Positions 1 through 42,610 of a DNA stretch of 64,000 nt are shown here, piece by piece. The notes under the pieces were generated by a model that was given only the letters and a program-made list of their open reading frames with translations, ran no database searches and had not been told where the DNA came from. A program made the position numbers and the translations under genes. The first letter of the stretch is position 1; every line of letters starts with the position of its first letter. This stretch comes from Branchiostoma floridae (taxonomy: Eukaryota > Chordata > Leptocardii > Amphioxiformes > Branchiostomatidae), in the NCBI RefSeq assembly GCF_000003815.2, contig NC_049992.1:5218481-5282480 (forward strand), in the 5' to 3' direction.

Positions 1-980
1 GGATGTCAATCAAATTATGCATGGACCAATTCAGATTACTTCCCACTTACACACTGATTACATCCCCACCCAGCAGGAAATGAAGCTTATCTTGTAGTAT
101 CAACACAAATTGGTGTAATATTACAGATGTTTCTCCAAGAGTTAAGGGATTATTTGTGTGATTTCTTTTCTTAAATTTGATTGACATTCTTTATTACATT
201 ATCTTTTTTTGGTTTCAACTCTCATTTGTCATTGTCAGCAAAAAGAAAGCACTGTTGGAATGGCATAAACTTAACAGACTGGGAAACAAACGTAGATGCA
301 AACCAAAAGCGCATATCAAGTGTTAAAAATTCACTTGCCTTATAGGGTAAGTACATAGCAAATCTACTGGCCCAAACAAACTTTTCACAGGCCAGAAATG
401 TTTCCATGAAATTTTACTTGCAGCAAGGAAATCCTTTCATCTTTCAGTTCTAAAAAAAAAAGCACTTAAATGCTTGTAACTGGACAAATATCTACCAAAA
501 TCTACCCATGGAAAAATCGCACTGGCCCGATCAGTATGGTTGTAGCTAGGACATGTGCTTGCCCAATCAGCACTTTCACTTTGTACTTGCCCTGGGCAAT
601 TGAGCCATAAAACTTTTCTAACTTTGTATCAAACTATCACTGGGGAAAGGGCTGAAAAATGTTTTTACAACAGTCTTGCACTGTGCTTATCAAGATTTCG
701 GCAGGCTGGCATTTGATCTGTGAAATAAAATCAAAAGACATTCTTAAGAACAGGATTTGATTTGAGAAAGATAAGTTAGTCTTGCCAATCTAACTTTAAA
801 TCAAACAAACACAAGTGGGGGGGGACTGTGTTTGCGTAAAGGACTGGTGGATGGAAAGAAAAAACCCTTTTCAGATTCTGTAATTGTCTTGCTGATATTC
901 TGTGATAGCCAGAAACAGGTAGAGAATTCAGGTACAGATTCAGCCAGTCAGAATCACCATTTCACAGCAGTATGGAGATA

Positions 981-1154
981 CAGTAGAAGCCAGTTAATTG
1001 CACAACGGATTAACGCACACTTCTGTTAACTGCACGGAAACCCATAATCCCAAATCGATGAGGTCCAGCTAGATAACTTCGCATTATTGCACCAGCCGGA
1101 TAATTGCACCAAATTCACTGGCAAATAGGCTGTACAATTAAGCGGCTTCTACTG
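981..1154. mobile_element. 174-base MITE, Tc1/mariner (pogo-like) type
   Basis: Ends cagtagaagcc and ggcttctactg, flanked by TA. Same length and similar sequence as 9750-9923, so the two are members of one family moved without coding capacity of their own. Confidence 0.85.
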
Positions 1155-2712
1155 TACAATCTGATACATGCATTTGACCTGCAGGACTTTAACCTTTAGC
1201 ACTAGAAAGGCTGATGTATTACTAAGTTCTTGTTGATGTCTCCATTCAGCTGCATGTGTATGCATTCTGATTCTTAAGTGACTGCTTTCCTTAATTCTGC
1301 AAGTTATAAACAAGCCTTCATCCCCTAAAATACTATTTCTTTTTTACAAAATCTAATATATATATGTATATCAGGTGGGATCATTGAAAAGCAGTTTATT
1401 ATCAACATAAATAAATGCTTTGGGGCCCATTTATTTTTCTCACCTGTGACCAGTCGAGGTTCTTTTGTGAATCAAATTTTCCATATTACTGTCTTCAAAT
1501 GATTACTATAATCCTATTTTTGCCTGTCCCTAAGATCCTCCATGATGAACAATAATGGTTTGTCCCTGTTACTGATCTGTCCCTGGGGAGGGGAGGGTCT
1601 CCCTACTGTACTACACCATAGGCAACCTGAAGCATATCAAATCTCTTTACTGGAAAGCTCTCACAGTTTCATGGCCTACTTGTATTTCTAACTTCAGTGT
1701 TCTAGCTAGGATCTTATTTAATTGTAATACCATGACAATGGCAAGGTTGTAAAGCAACCAGTCAGGATGGTGTGGAAGAGGGGTCTTGGCCCTTCGACGG
1801 CCCTTCCAATTTGAAATGTTGGCTAAAAAGTTGGAATTCTAAGGGTACACATGATCAACACCACTTACAATTTTTTGAAGAATTTTGGGGTCATTTTGGA
1901 GGGTTATATCAACATCTTTACATTTGATCAGTCATTGTTTCATAGGTAACTACTACATCAAAGTATCATCACAACAGTTGAAAACTACCCTAGTAGTTCT
2001 AGTTTAGCATGTTTGTCGCAAATTACTGGTGGTCTTTTCGCTCGAATTCACAAGCTAAAACCTTGAACTTTCCAGACAAAGCAAAAGGAAAGGTTAGTAC
2101 CTTTAGGTATTTGGAATCCCTCCAACATCTACACCAAATTGAAACTGATGCTCCTCAGGATCGAGGCAAAAAACAAAAGATAAGAAGTCCCAAGTCCAAG
2201 GTCATGTGTTATAGATACACCAGAGAAATATACAACATTATCCAGGTGGTGAGGCTGCCTTCTGAGCTGCGTCACGCAAAATGTAAATATTTCTACAGCC
2301 CCGTGGAACGAAAATAAATGAATCCAGACATTTTGCCAATTTGGAGGAGAATTCCAGCAATCCTTTGTGACGGGTTGAAATTTTTTTGAAAGCAAGGTCT
2401 CTTCGGATGTGGTTTAACATGAGCCAGGTTTTGGCAGTTACAAGTTTGAAGCTGAAATAGGTTTAGTTGATTCAGAACTTCTTCTAATAAGTTGTTGCAA
2501 TGTTGTTGCAATTAGAAAGAAGTAAGTGTGTAGAAAGTATTTTAGATGTGTAGAAAGCTATTTTTACCTGCAAAATTCATTTTCATATTTATGCCAAAAA
2601 AGAAAGACACGTGTTTACAGTTTTACGTTTTTGTTTTTTTACTAATTTTAGTTATTTTTTGTAATGCCTCAGGGGCTAGCCTATAGTATTGTTTGCAAAT
2701 AGCTTGAGAAAG

Positions 2713-2790
2713 TAGCCTGGTATCCAGCCGTAATATAGGGAAGAATAGAGAAGAGACTAGGGAGCTATATTACGGCTGGATACCAGGCTA
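2713..2790. mobile_element. 78-base hairpin element (tagcctggtatccagcc)
   Basis: Arms tagcctggtatccagccgta and its complement surround a 30-base loop. The same family occurs at 3563-3644. A short palindromic MITE. Confidence 0.75.
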
Positions 2791-3562
2791 TGAGAAAGAG
2801 CAAATTACTAGGAGAACAGGAAACAACCTGCATTTTCTCTAAAATGTTGGCTTAAGTTTCTAGTTACTAAGTTAATGGTAGTTTCCCCACCTTGACCCTA
2901 CAAAGTGCTGATGTCTGTAACTCTACTTACATGTAACTCCTGAGCCTGTAGGAGAAACTCGGGACATGTGTGAAAGTTGTTGTCGTTGACTTCTCATGGT
3001 GTGGTCCTGAGGACATTACCTCTCTCAAGGTCAACATCAATCCTTCAAGTCTCACTTCAAGGTTATAACAACAGCACAAAATAGCCTGGCTGGCAACTAT
3101 TAAGGTTGATTGGACTATCATAAATTCACAATAATGATCTGGATACTACTGTATTTTCTTGAATTAAGTACATGTACACCCTTTTTATACTTCAAGATTC
3201 AAGATTGAAAAGGCACTACAAGTTGTTGCCAAAGGTATGATGTGTACTGCATGGATAATTTAAATAGGAAAAAGACTTTAACTAGTAAGTTGGTGCCACA
3301 GTTCCATGAAGGATGCATAAATATATCATGGTATACACACTGCTTTCTTACATGCAAGATTTCTTCTCTGAGTGTAGCTTGCAGGAACTTAATGTTAAGC
3401 TAGAAGTAAGTAAGTGTAAAGTTGGAGACGTTTGTGGGACAGATGGTCTAGTTTTTTTCATTTAAATCCCAATACAGAATTCTTTCAACTGCAAGTTTTA
3501 ATAGATACCTGCCTAAGTACTTAGTCCATTGACTGGTCCCTTGCACCAGTCCTGCCAAATTG

Positions 3563-3644
3563 TAGCCTGGTATCCAGCCATATTATAGCTACGAAAATAC
3601 GGAGAGGAGAGAAGAGACTCATAATATGGCTGGATACTAGGCTA
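3563..3644. mobile_element. 82-base hairpin element (tagcctggtatccagcc)
   Basis: Second copy with arms ending ccatattat and ataatatgg; the loop differs from the copy at 2713. Loop divergence with conserved arms is typical of this element type. Confidence 0.75.
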
Positions 3645-3867
3645 GCCAAATTGTCCTTTTTACAGTGTCAACATTTACTGGTACTTGTACACTATACCTG
3701 CTGTGAGATGTTAAACCTTATTAGTGTACAGTAATGTGTAGCAGACCTGAGGCAACATAAGGATCAGGTGTACAAGGTCCACTGGATTACTGAACATGGT
3801 AGGAAAATAAACATGGGTAGTTGGTTGATGTAATTCACAGTGTCGTTGGAGTATTGATGGCAGCTAG

Positions 3868-4465
3868 CCTGCATGTGGAGGGTCTGCTAAATCATTGGCT
3901 AAAATTTGTCTATTTGTGGAAGTTGTGCACTGAACTTGAAAGTATGCTCTGACATATCAAGATTACTGTAATTCTTCATGTTTTTGCTCCTGGTCGTTTT
4001 TGTATTTGCTGGAACCTCTTGACATGACAATTGTAATTTCGCAAACATCCTTATCCATTGTTTACAACTGCGAAGTTGAAACGCTGTGAAATTGTGTTTT
4101 CTACTCTTACCACAAACTACTCACACCTGGAAGGACCCCTACAATTTGAAAGAAACACCTTAGTGTATGGCTGTAGGGCGTCAGAGTCTACTTTCCTGAC
4201 CTGAAGATGTTAGGCTGCATGTGGAGGGTCTGCTAAATCATTAGCTAAAATTTGTAGTCTATTTGTGGAAGCTGTGCACTGAAGGTATGCCTCGACATGT
4301 CAAGATAACTGTAAATCCTCACATGTTTGCGCTGGTTTTGTATTTGCTGGAACCTCGTGACATGACAATTGTAATTTCGCAAACATGCTTATCCATTGTT
4401 TACAACTGCGAAGTTGAAACGCTGTGAAATTGTGTTTTCTACTCACACTGGAAGGACCCCTACTC
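3868..4465 (+). repeat. Tandem duplication of about 280 bases
   Basis: 3868-4147 and 4213-4465 share ctgcatgtggagggtctgct through ggaaggacccct in the same order with scattered differences. The second copy ends about 90 bases before the assembly gap. Confidence 0.85.
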
Positions 4466-4558
4466 TTAATCTTATCGATAAGCATGGTGCGAGTCAGCAA
4501 CACTAAACCACAGACCACCTTGTCCCCTCAATCGGTTTTCAATTTTTGCCAATTTAAA

Positions 4559-4658
4559 NNNNNNNNNNNNNNNNNNNNNNNNNNNNNNNNNNNNNNNNNN
4601 NNNNNNNNNNNNNNNNNNNNNNNNNNNNNNNNNNNNNNNNNNNNNNNNNNNNNNNNNN
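4559..4658. other. Assembly gap (100 N)
   Basis: Exactly 100 N, a conventional placeholder length, so the true gap size is unknown. Confidence 0.99.
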
Positions 4659-6655
4659 TTTTTCCATCCCCTGGATTGTTAATGGAAATCCTGTTGAAGG
4701 CACAACGATCCTAGGGAGGTCCAGGGGCATGCTCCTTAGGAAAACTTGAGAATCTAGACCCTTTGAAAGGCTATTTCCTTTATTTTGCTGGTAGACTCAG
4801 CTTGATAGTTGGGTCCAAGATCAGTATGTATAGGTTGTAAGAACTTGTTTGCTGCATACAGATACCAACTTGTACTTCTCTTGCCAGTCCCTCTGTGTAG
4901 CATGTATGAAAGGCATGTACATATTAATGAACTTTCCCATAGTGATTATTATGTCTCCCTGGTTGCCCTGATCAAAGACCAAGTCAAGGAAGTCTTCAGA
5001 TCTGGAGTGAATGGCACAAAGAAGTAGCCATATCACAAGTAGTGATTAGTCCAGTCTCTTCAAAGCACCCCCCCCCCCCCCCATATCTAGGTGTGCCTGG
5101 TATAAACCAGTCCCTGCATGTTTATACACACAGTACTTAAGTTAGCTCCCAGGAAAGCAGTCTGCCCCTTCTATAGCTACTTCAGCTCATGTATATGTGT
5201 TGACTAAACAGTCCATGTTGGCAGTCATTAGTCAAACCTTAAGCCTCACAATTCTTACCAATCCCTCTCCATGCGTCATCTACTGTAGATCTGTAAATAT
5301 TTGCCTTGGTGTTATTTTCGCTGTAGTCATAGTAATCTCTTCGCCACGAAATCAAGACACCGGAAATACATTTTGTAGTGATGATTTTACTACATTACAG
5401 AATTATTTCGTCTGCAAACTCCATGGAACATCTTTTCTAATGACTACCTGCAAGCTACCTATTGTATGTAGTCATTAGAAAATGATTGATGTCTGATCAG
5501 TCAATGGTCATTCATATGTTCCAATTAAAACCTGGAACCTTGAACTGTTGAAGTTGGAATATGTAAAGTTTGCAGCTTTCATCATTGAGCGCAATCATCA
5601 AAAAGTTTTCATTGCAGTTGTAAGAAAGGAGTAAAAACAGACAATCCTGACTTTTGGGTTTCAAACCCGCGCCAAATCCAGGCTGCCAGACCACAAACCC
5701 AGAATGCAACCGATTATGCCAAAAGGCTTAGAGGCGTATGGCATGGTCGATTTGCCGGTCCAACTGTTACACAGTTATATGTACCAAAGTGGTACAATAT
5801 ATTTTTTCTTGGAAAAAAATAAACATCTAACTATCTTGCACAGGCATGCTGTGAAAATATCTACACATGCAACAAGTTTTAACAACGAGATTGAAATAAC
5901 ATAAACATGTAAAGAAATGTGGGATATACAAGCCACATGGCCTAACTGTATACCAAGATAAACGGGAGGAAAGAATGTGCTATTGATGATAAAAGGGAGG
6001 AAAGAATGCAGTAATTGATGGGAATGGTCAAGTAAGCACCCAGATTTGGGAAGTGTTTATGTCAGTGGGTCACCACCTCGGCTACCACTTGGTTAGGAGC
6101 TGGGGTTTTACCTTTGACTTATGGAGAGGGGAGGGGGCTGTTGTTATTAGAGCTAACAAACAATTTTCATGGCCTAAATTGATAGATCCAAACTGTTTGC
6201 AAACAGCATTCATCAAAGTCCTTCACAGACTAGTACTATACATGGTGTCTATGACGGCACCCATCTCTGTTACAAAGCCCTTTGGCCACACAACTTTTTG
6301 TAATTACTACCGGTATAGCAGTGGGCTAAGCCCACTGGTAGTGGAGTGTATGTTCAACTACCGCTATAAATTTATTTAAAACTATTTCTTGAGTTGAGTG
6401 CAAAAAGGACACAACATGACACAACATACCAGTAGGTACTGTCATCCGTGAAAAGTTTCATCAGGTTGGTACGTCACTGTGGACAGCTACACCTGTCCTG
6501 CAGTACAATGTGAACCCGCCAGAATTGCCCTGAAGAGGGTGACAGACTGTCACGGAAACCTTGGTGAGAATAAAGCAATGGTTGTATAAGGAGAGTCTAT
6601 ATATTCAGTTGGTACTGTCAATTTAATACAATTTTGTGATCTTCTCTTCTTACAG

Positions 6656-37336
<30,681 letters not shown>

Positions 37337-40005
37337 GCACGGGCGGCGCATTTAGCCGCGACCGCTCTCTATCCAATCACAGTGTGTGTTACATACATAG
37401 TGTGTTTACAAACAAAATCTGCCAATAGCAAGTCCTATTACAGTGTAGTCGTTGTAGACGTTTGTAGAATGTTACATATTAGATAGCTTTGAAGCAGTCG
37501 TTTCGGCTTCTTGTATAGTTTTCCAAGTTTTCAAGCTCAGCAGAAATATTTCCAGCAACTATTTTTGAAGAATAGCTACTGAATTTTGTTAGACCGCATC
37601 AAATGTTGTCTTCAATGAACAAATTATGTACAGAACTGTTGTGTAACAAAGCGAAGTTTCCCTGTATATTTTGTAAAGCTAATGCTAATTATATTTAGTT
37701 ACTGTGCATATAGAGGTTTTTGCAGAATTCTCCTATCTAGTTATGGTAGGCTATCTATCTAAGCAAGTTTCTATATAATTCCATTTTTCTGCAAATGTCC
37801 AAAATACCCCTTTTCCACCAGATGGCAAATACAGTGACAGTACAGCGACCAACATAACATTCGTAAATTTCATATTTGCAATATGATAGAATTAAGAGAC
37901 AACAAAACACATAAAAGCATTGAAAATTCATTATTTTGTCTATGAACTTTGGCGCTTTGTGAAACGTATGGTCGTTCAGTGGTCGTAGGCAGTTGAAGTC
38001 TCTAGTAGAAAGGGGGTGTTGCAAATGATTGACTTGTTAGTAGCTGTTACACATAGCTAGAAAACTGGGTTACAAGGTAACAAACCTGTTTACGGTGCAT
38101 AGCAACAAACGCTGCCTTACTGAAACTAATGAAATTAGCATTCTATACATCACGGAGTTGGTTGGAAAGTTTGTGTCATTCAGGGAGGAAAACTTTGCAA
38201 ATCTTTGTAAGTTGAAAAGTTAGAAACAAGCTGAAAGTTAGAAACAAGCATTGTTTTCAGCAAAAACATAATCTTTTGCAGTCGTGTTACAAAATCAAGA
38301 CCATGTTCAGGTTTAGAAAACCTGTGGCCATGCCCACATTACAGTGTTACAAGTGGCGTCTTCATGCAGCTTTGTTAGGGTCAACCAACAATTACGTGTG
38401 AGTTTGTATGAAACAGTAAATATGCCTTAAAGGTCTGTTAAAGATTGGAAATGGTGACATTCATGCGGAAGTAGAATGTTTGTTGTACTGTTTCAGCCTA
38501 CTTTTGTGTGTGGTTGTTCCGAAAAATGTATAAGGCAAACATTCCACATTTACGATAACTTGGAACAAGATGTTTTTGTTATGAATTAAGCACTTGAAAT
38601 CCATTTGAAAGGTAACAGTTACAGTTGAATTTTGTTCTGCATTTGTCAAGATGTTTTCCTGCATTTCAGTCGCTTGTTGTGAGAGCAGAGAACTGTTCCT
38701 TCCAAAAATCCCATTGCCGTGCCCTGATAGTCATTCTACATGGCTTATACTGATAAAGCCCTAAGATGTCATGAATATTAATTCTATCAGCATATTTAAA
38801 ACCTAATAGATTTGTGCTAATTTAGTTAGACAAGTCACTCTGCAACTTACACCAATGACAATGCTTGTACCACTCAGAACTCCACAGTTTGATAGATCCT
38901 GTGTTCTCATTGGTCAGTACTACATGTAGCTCTTTGCCAGAGTTGTTATTCAGGTAATTAAATCATCTATGTGACCAATGAAATCAGAGTTAAAACAGTC
39001 GCTGACCAATCAGCAAGCAACTTGCATAGTTTGCCTCTTAACCAATCAACATTGTTCTTCCAAGTGGTTTATTTGCTAGGGTAGGGTCCAATATTTCATA
39101 CTGTATGATTATATTTGTCACTTTGTCTTTGTTCTTATTGACTTTCCGTGTACATTATAAGTAATTCCCCATTCTCTCTCCTTTCCAAGATTTGTATGAT
39201 AAGTTTATAACGTTTAATTTCCAGTACTTTAGTGTATGTGCACACATTTTCTGTACAGATAATATTTCCAAGTATTACAGAGCATTAGCCTGTTGAAAAG
39301 AATATGACAGCCATTATAGCAGCCTTAGATAGATAGCGTTCCTTTATGTCGTGTATATCTTGCAAACTTGTATTCTAAGGGTAACAAATAGTCTGAATGT
39401 GTTGGTCAGGGAAAGCAAAAAACAAGTGTATGAGTCTGCTGGTTCTTGTGATGTGGTGTACGCTGTAGTTCGAGAAGAAATTGACAGAGGGAACTGTTGC
39501 TTGAGTTTGCGGGTAGCATGTGTAGAAGATGTGTTGGTGCCCTGTGAACATCAAGGTTGTAATATACATATATGTATAACCTTGTGAAAGTTGAGAACGT
39601 TGATAGTTGTGATTTGGTAGGGCTGTGCTCAAGAGGAACTCTTTTTGGATGCCCTTTATGTACAAGACGTGCAGAAAATAATTCTCAGTAGAGTCATTTT
39701 GACGGAAAGCGGAAGAATTTGGCATTTTGAAGTAGAGGACGGACGTGTATGTCTATGCAAATTGCTGAAGCCTCAAAGCCAAGACCTACCTGACATGATG
39801 ACGTCACGGTATCAGGTGTAAGACATCTCCAGTTCACGACGCCATGACACCAGATCGGTTACATGTTTGTCATGAAGTGTGAAGTTTCTATGTACACAGG
39901 GAGTACTGAGAGCTGGGGAGATGAAATGTTACTGTTTGGGGTTTTTCTGTCGTGACAGTGTATGGAACATAATGTTCTTTCAATAAATCTGTCTAGTTGA
40001 AGGTG
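37337..40005 (+). other. Probable 3' UTR and polyadenylation site of the kinase gene
   Basis: No coding signal after the stop. AATAAA at 39982-39987, followed within about 25 bases by a GT-rich stretch, is a good candidate end. Five CCAAT boxes lie at 38851-39050. An earlier end is possible, since no transcript is available. Confidence 0.55.
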
Positions 40006-40084
40006 TGGGAAATACCGAAGACTTTCATTTGTGTGTCTTAATGAAGTCAGCTGCTAACATGACAGCTCCTCAGAATGGAAAGTG

Positions 40085-40432
40085 TCTGTGTGTGTGTGCA
40101 CGCGCGCGTGCATGTGTGTGTGTACATTGTGTGTGTTTGTGTGTGTGTGCGTCCATGTATGGTTATGCGTGTGTGTACATGTGTGTAAGCGTACATGTGC
40201 ATTTATGTAGGGTGTGTTAGTGTACATGAGTGTGTGTATGTGCATGTGTGTGTGCGTTCATGTATGGTTATTTGTGTGTGTGCACATGTGTGTAAGCGTA
40301 CATGTGCGTGTATGCATTTATGTAGGGTGTGTTTGTGTAGATGTGTGTGTGTGTGTGCAAACATGTTCATGGATGGTTGTGTGTGTGTGTGCGTTCATGT
40401 ATGGTTGTGTGTGTGTGTACTTGTGTGTAAGC
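40085..40432 (+). repeat. GT-rich minisatellite
   Basis: About three imperfect units of 90-120 bases built of (GT)n with catgtatggtt and gcattta/tgtagggtgtg blocks. It directly follows the proposed end of the kinase gene. Confidence 0.85.
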
Positions 40433-40775
40433 CACTCCTAATTACTTCACAGAGGTTTTCCCCTAGGGACTCTTGTTGGAGGTTGCTTCTTAGTGCGTTT
40501 ATCACAGTGTTGCTTTAGCGAAAGAAAAGCGTGTTTTGTTATGTGTGCCCTAGCAGAGCTTTTTATCAGCTTATGTGTGTCACCTAATACTAATTCTATG
40601 TGGGGATTTAATTTCGCGGTTAGTTAATTTTGCGGTAGTGCCATATTTATACCTTTGTGCGCCGGGAGTATCAAATGATATCTGACCTAGATGCATTCAA
40701 AAGTCTAACAAACAGAAGTTTAAAGCTGAAAGACTTTATTTATAGTTTATACAGACAGTGCCTACGATTAAAGAT

Positions 40776-40995
40776 AAAGGTGGACTCTCACTGCACATGC
40801 GGCAGTGGTGCGGTACTACAGGGTTTGTCGATGAATTTTCTTCCAGTTTGTGCATTTTGTTGTCTTCTGGGTCATAATTTGACGTATTACGCAATATCTA
40901 AATTATGAAAAATCGCGAAAAAAGCAAAACAGTTCAGCAGTGAACGAACCGCGCAGTGCCGCACAGGTGCCCCAAGTGCAGTGAGAGTCCACCTT
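40776..40995. mobile_element. MITE with aaaggtggactctcactgca ends
   Basis: Inverted ends ggtggactctcactgcac and gtgcagtgagagtccacc. A related element is at 58057-58305. No coding capacity. Confidence 0.75.
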
Positions 40996-41137
40996 AGGGG
41001 ACCGATGATGATGATCATCATGAAGTAGTCATGTGACTGACAGAAAAGACTGAAAAAAAATCACATTTGTACTGTCCTTGTTCCTGTCGGCAGGGACAAG
41101 GACCATTTGAATTAGCCACAGGCTAGTCATGGGGCAC

Positions 41138-41905
41138 CCCTGGCTGTGCGTGCTGAACAGTCAAACAGATAAATCGAAATATAGAATAGATAAAATGACA
41201 TTGCTGCAAGGTCTTCTTTAAGCGTCTGTCATCTAACATCAATGGCCCTAACATCAACAACAAGTCAATTTTACTACATTAGTATTACAACCTGGCTGCG
41301 GGTGCTGAACAGCCAAACAAATAAATAAAGTGACATTGCTGTCATTTCTTAAACGTCTGTCATCTAACATTAACAGCACGAACATCAACAACAAGTCGAT
41401 TTTACTACATTACAACCCTGGCTGTGCGTACTAAACAGCCAAACCAATAAATGAAGTGACATTGCTGTCATTTAATAAGTGTCTGTCATCAAACACCAAC
41501 AACCTTAACATCAACTCAATTTTACTACATTACAACCTGGCTGTGCGTACTTAACAGCCAAACAAATAAATTAAATGCCATTGCTGCCATTTCTTAAGTG
41601 TCTGTCATCTAACATGAACAGAACTAAGACCAACAAGTCAATTTTACTACATGAAAACCTGACTGTGCGTACTAAAGCCAAAGCCAAACAATTAAATGAA
41701 GTGACATTGCTGTTTAAGTGTCTGTCATCTAACATCAACAGCCCTAACATCAACAGCAACTCAATTTTACTACATTACAACCTGGCTGGGCGTACTAAAC
41801 AGCCAAACCAATAAATGAAGTGACATTGCTGCCATTTCTCAGGCGTCTAACATCAACAGCACTAACATCAACAACAACGTCAAGTCAATTTTACTACATT
41901 CATGG
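41138..41905 (+). repeat. Six-unit minisatellite of about 120 bases
   Basis: Units begin near 41141, 41291, 41418, 41537, 41658 and 41781 with (c)ctggctgtgcgtact; each contains agccaaacaaataaa, gtgacattgctgtcatt, tgtctgtcatctaacat and attttactacatt. No meaningful coding. Confidence 0.85.
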
Positions 41906-42043
41906 TTGCATTTAAGAACACTTTCATTCAGCTAACACCATTGTGTACCGTTTATACAGATATACATTATACAATCATAAGAATAAGTGATAAACGAAAC
42001 AAAGAAGTGGTAAGTTCACTACACCCTATTACACCAATTGTTC

Positions 42044-42228
42044 TACTCTCCAAGCAGAAGTTTGGCTCCGGTTGTTTTTCTTTTTTACGTTTTTCTATCG
42101 TTTTTATCGGGCTTTTTTTTACTGTTTTCCAGTGGCCGCGAGACATCAAGAAAACAGTATAATAGAAATCCAGATAAAACGGGAAAAAAATTAAAAACAG
42201 CCAGAGTCTAACCTCTGCTTGGAGAGTA
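42044..42228. mobile_element. MITE with tactctccaagcagag ends
   Basis: Inverted ends tactctccaagcag and ctgcttggagagta; same family as 55605-55798. The interior has two gtttttatcgggc/gataaaacggg type complementary stretches. Confidence 0.75.
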
Positions 42229-42569
42229 AACCAGGACCTGTTATCAGATTGTGAAATGTATTTACAAGGAGTCTGTTATAACATTTGCAAGACTACTTGA
42301 AATTTTATTTTGGATTCCATCACTGTTTTTCTTTATGCCCACCATCTTACGGAAAAAAAAGGAAAATCAAGCAAAATAGAAAGTCCCAAAACATTTGGGG
42401 GTCCTGACAAGCTCCCCGGTGTATATTCCTTTCCCGACGTATTCCCGGTTAAAAATCGTTAGTCCACCAACTTGCGGACAAAACGCAAACCTGGCAAAGA
42501 TGCCTACAAAAAGACATACGGCATGCTCAAGAATCGCTTTTGGTAAAAAAAAAATGAGACAGTAGGGGT

Positions 42570-42575
42570 TTTATT
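42570..42575 (-). other. Polyadenylation signal for the LRR gene
   Basis: AATAAA read on the minus strand, 36 bases after the stop codon of the LRR protein. Close spacing makes a short 3' UTR plausible. Confidence 0.5.
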
Positions 42576-42610
42576 CCATTTGTTTTTAAATGGGATAACC
42601 AATCCTTTTC

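Larger units (their letters stand above)
1..6655. other. Upstream non-coding region
   Basis: No exon recognised on either strand; no SAM-domain coding stretch was seen. It may be intergenic or the first intron(s) of the kinase gene. It holds the MITEs and duplication listed separately, a poly-C run near 5068-5082, and a short block around 5640-5730 with weak tRNA-like phrases. Confidence 0.6.

Noticed and set aside
5640-5730. tRNA-like block with gggtttgaaacc
   Set aside because: No cloverleaf could be folded and only the B-box-like phrase is convincing.
1-6655. SAM-domain exon expected upstream of an Ack kinase
   Set aside because: Looked for and not found; a short exon could hide here or in the N gap, but nothing supports a call.
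41138-41905. CRISPR-like array
   Set aside because: The repeat units are about 120 bases and degenerate throughout, without a constant short repeat and unique spacers; it is a minisatellite in an animal genome.
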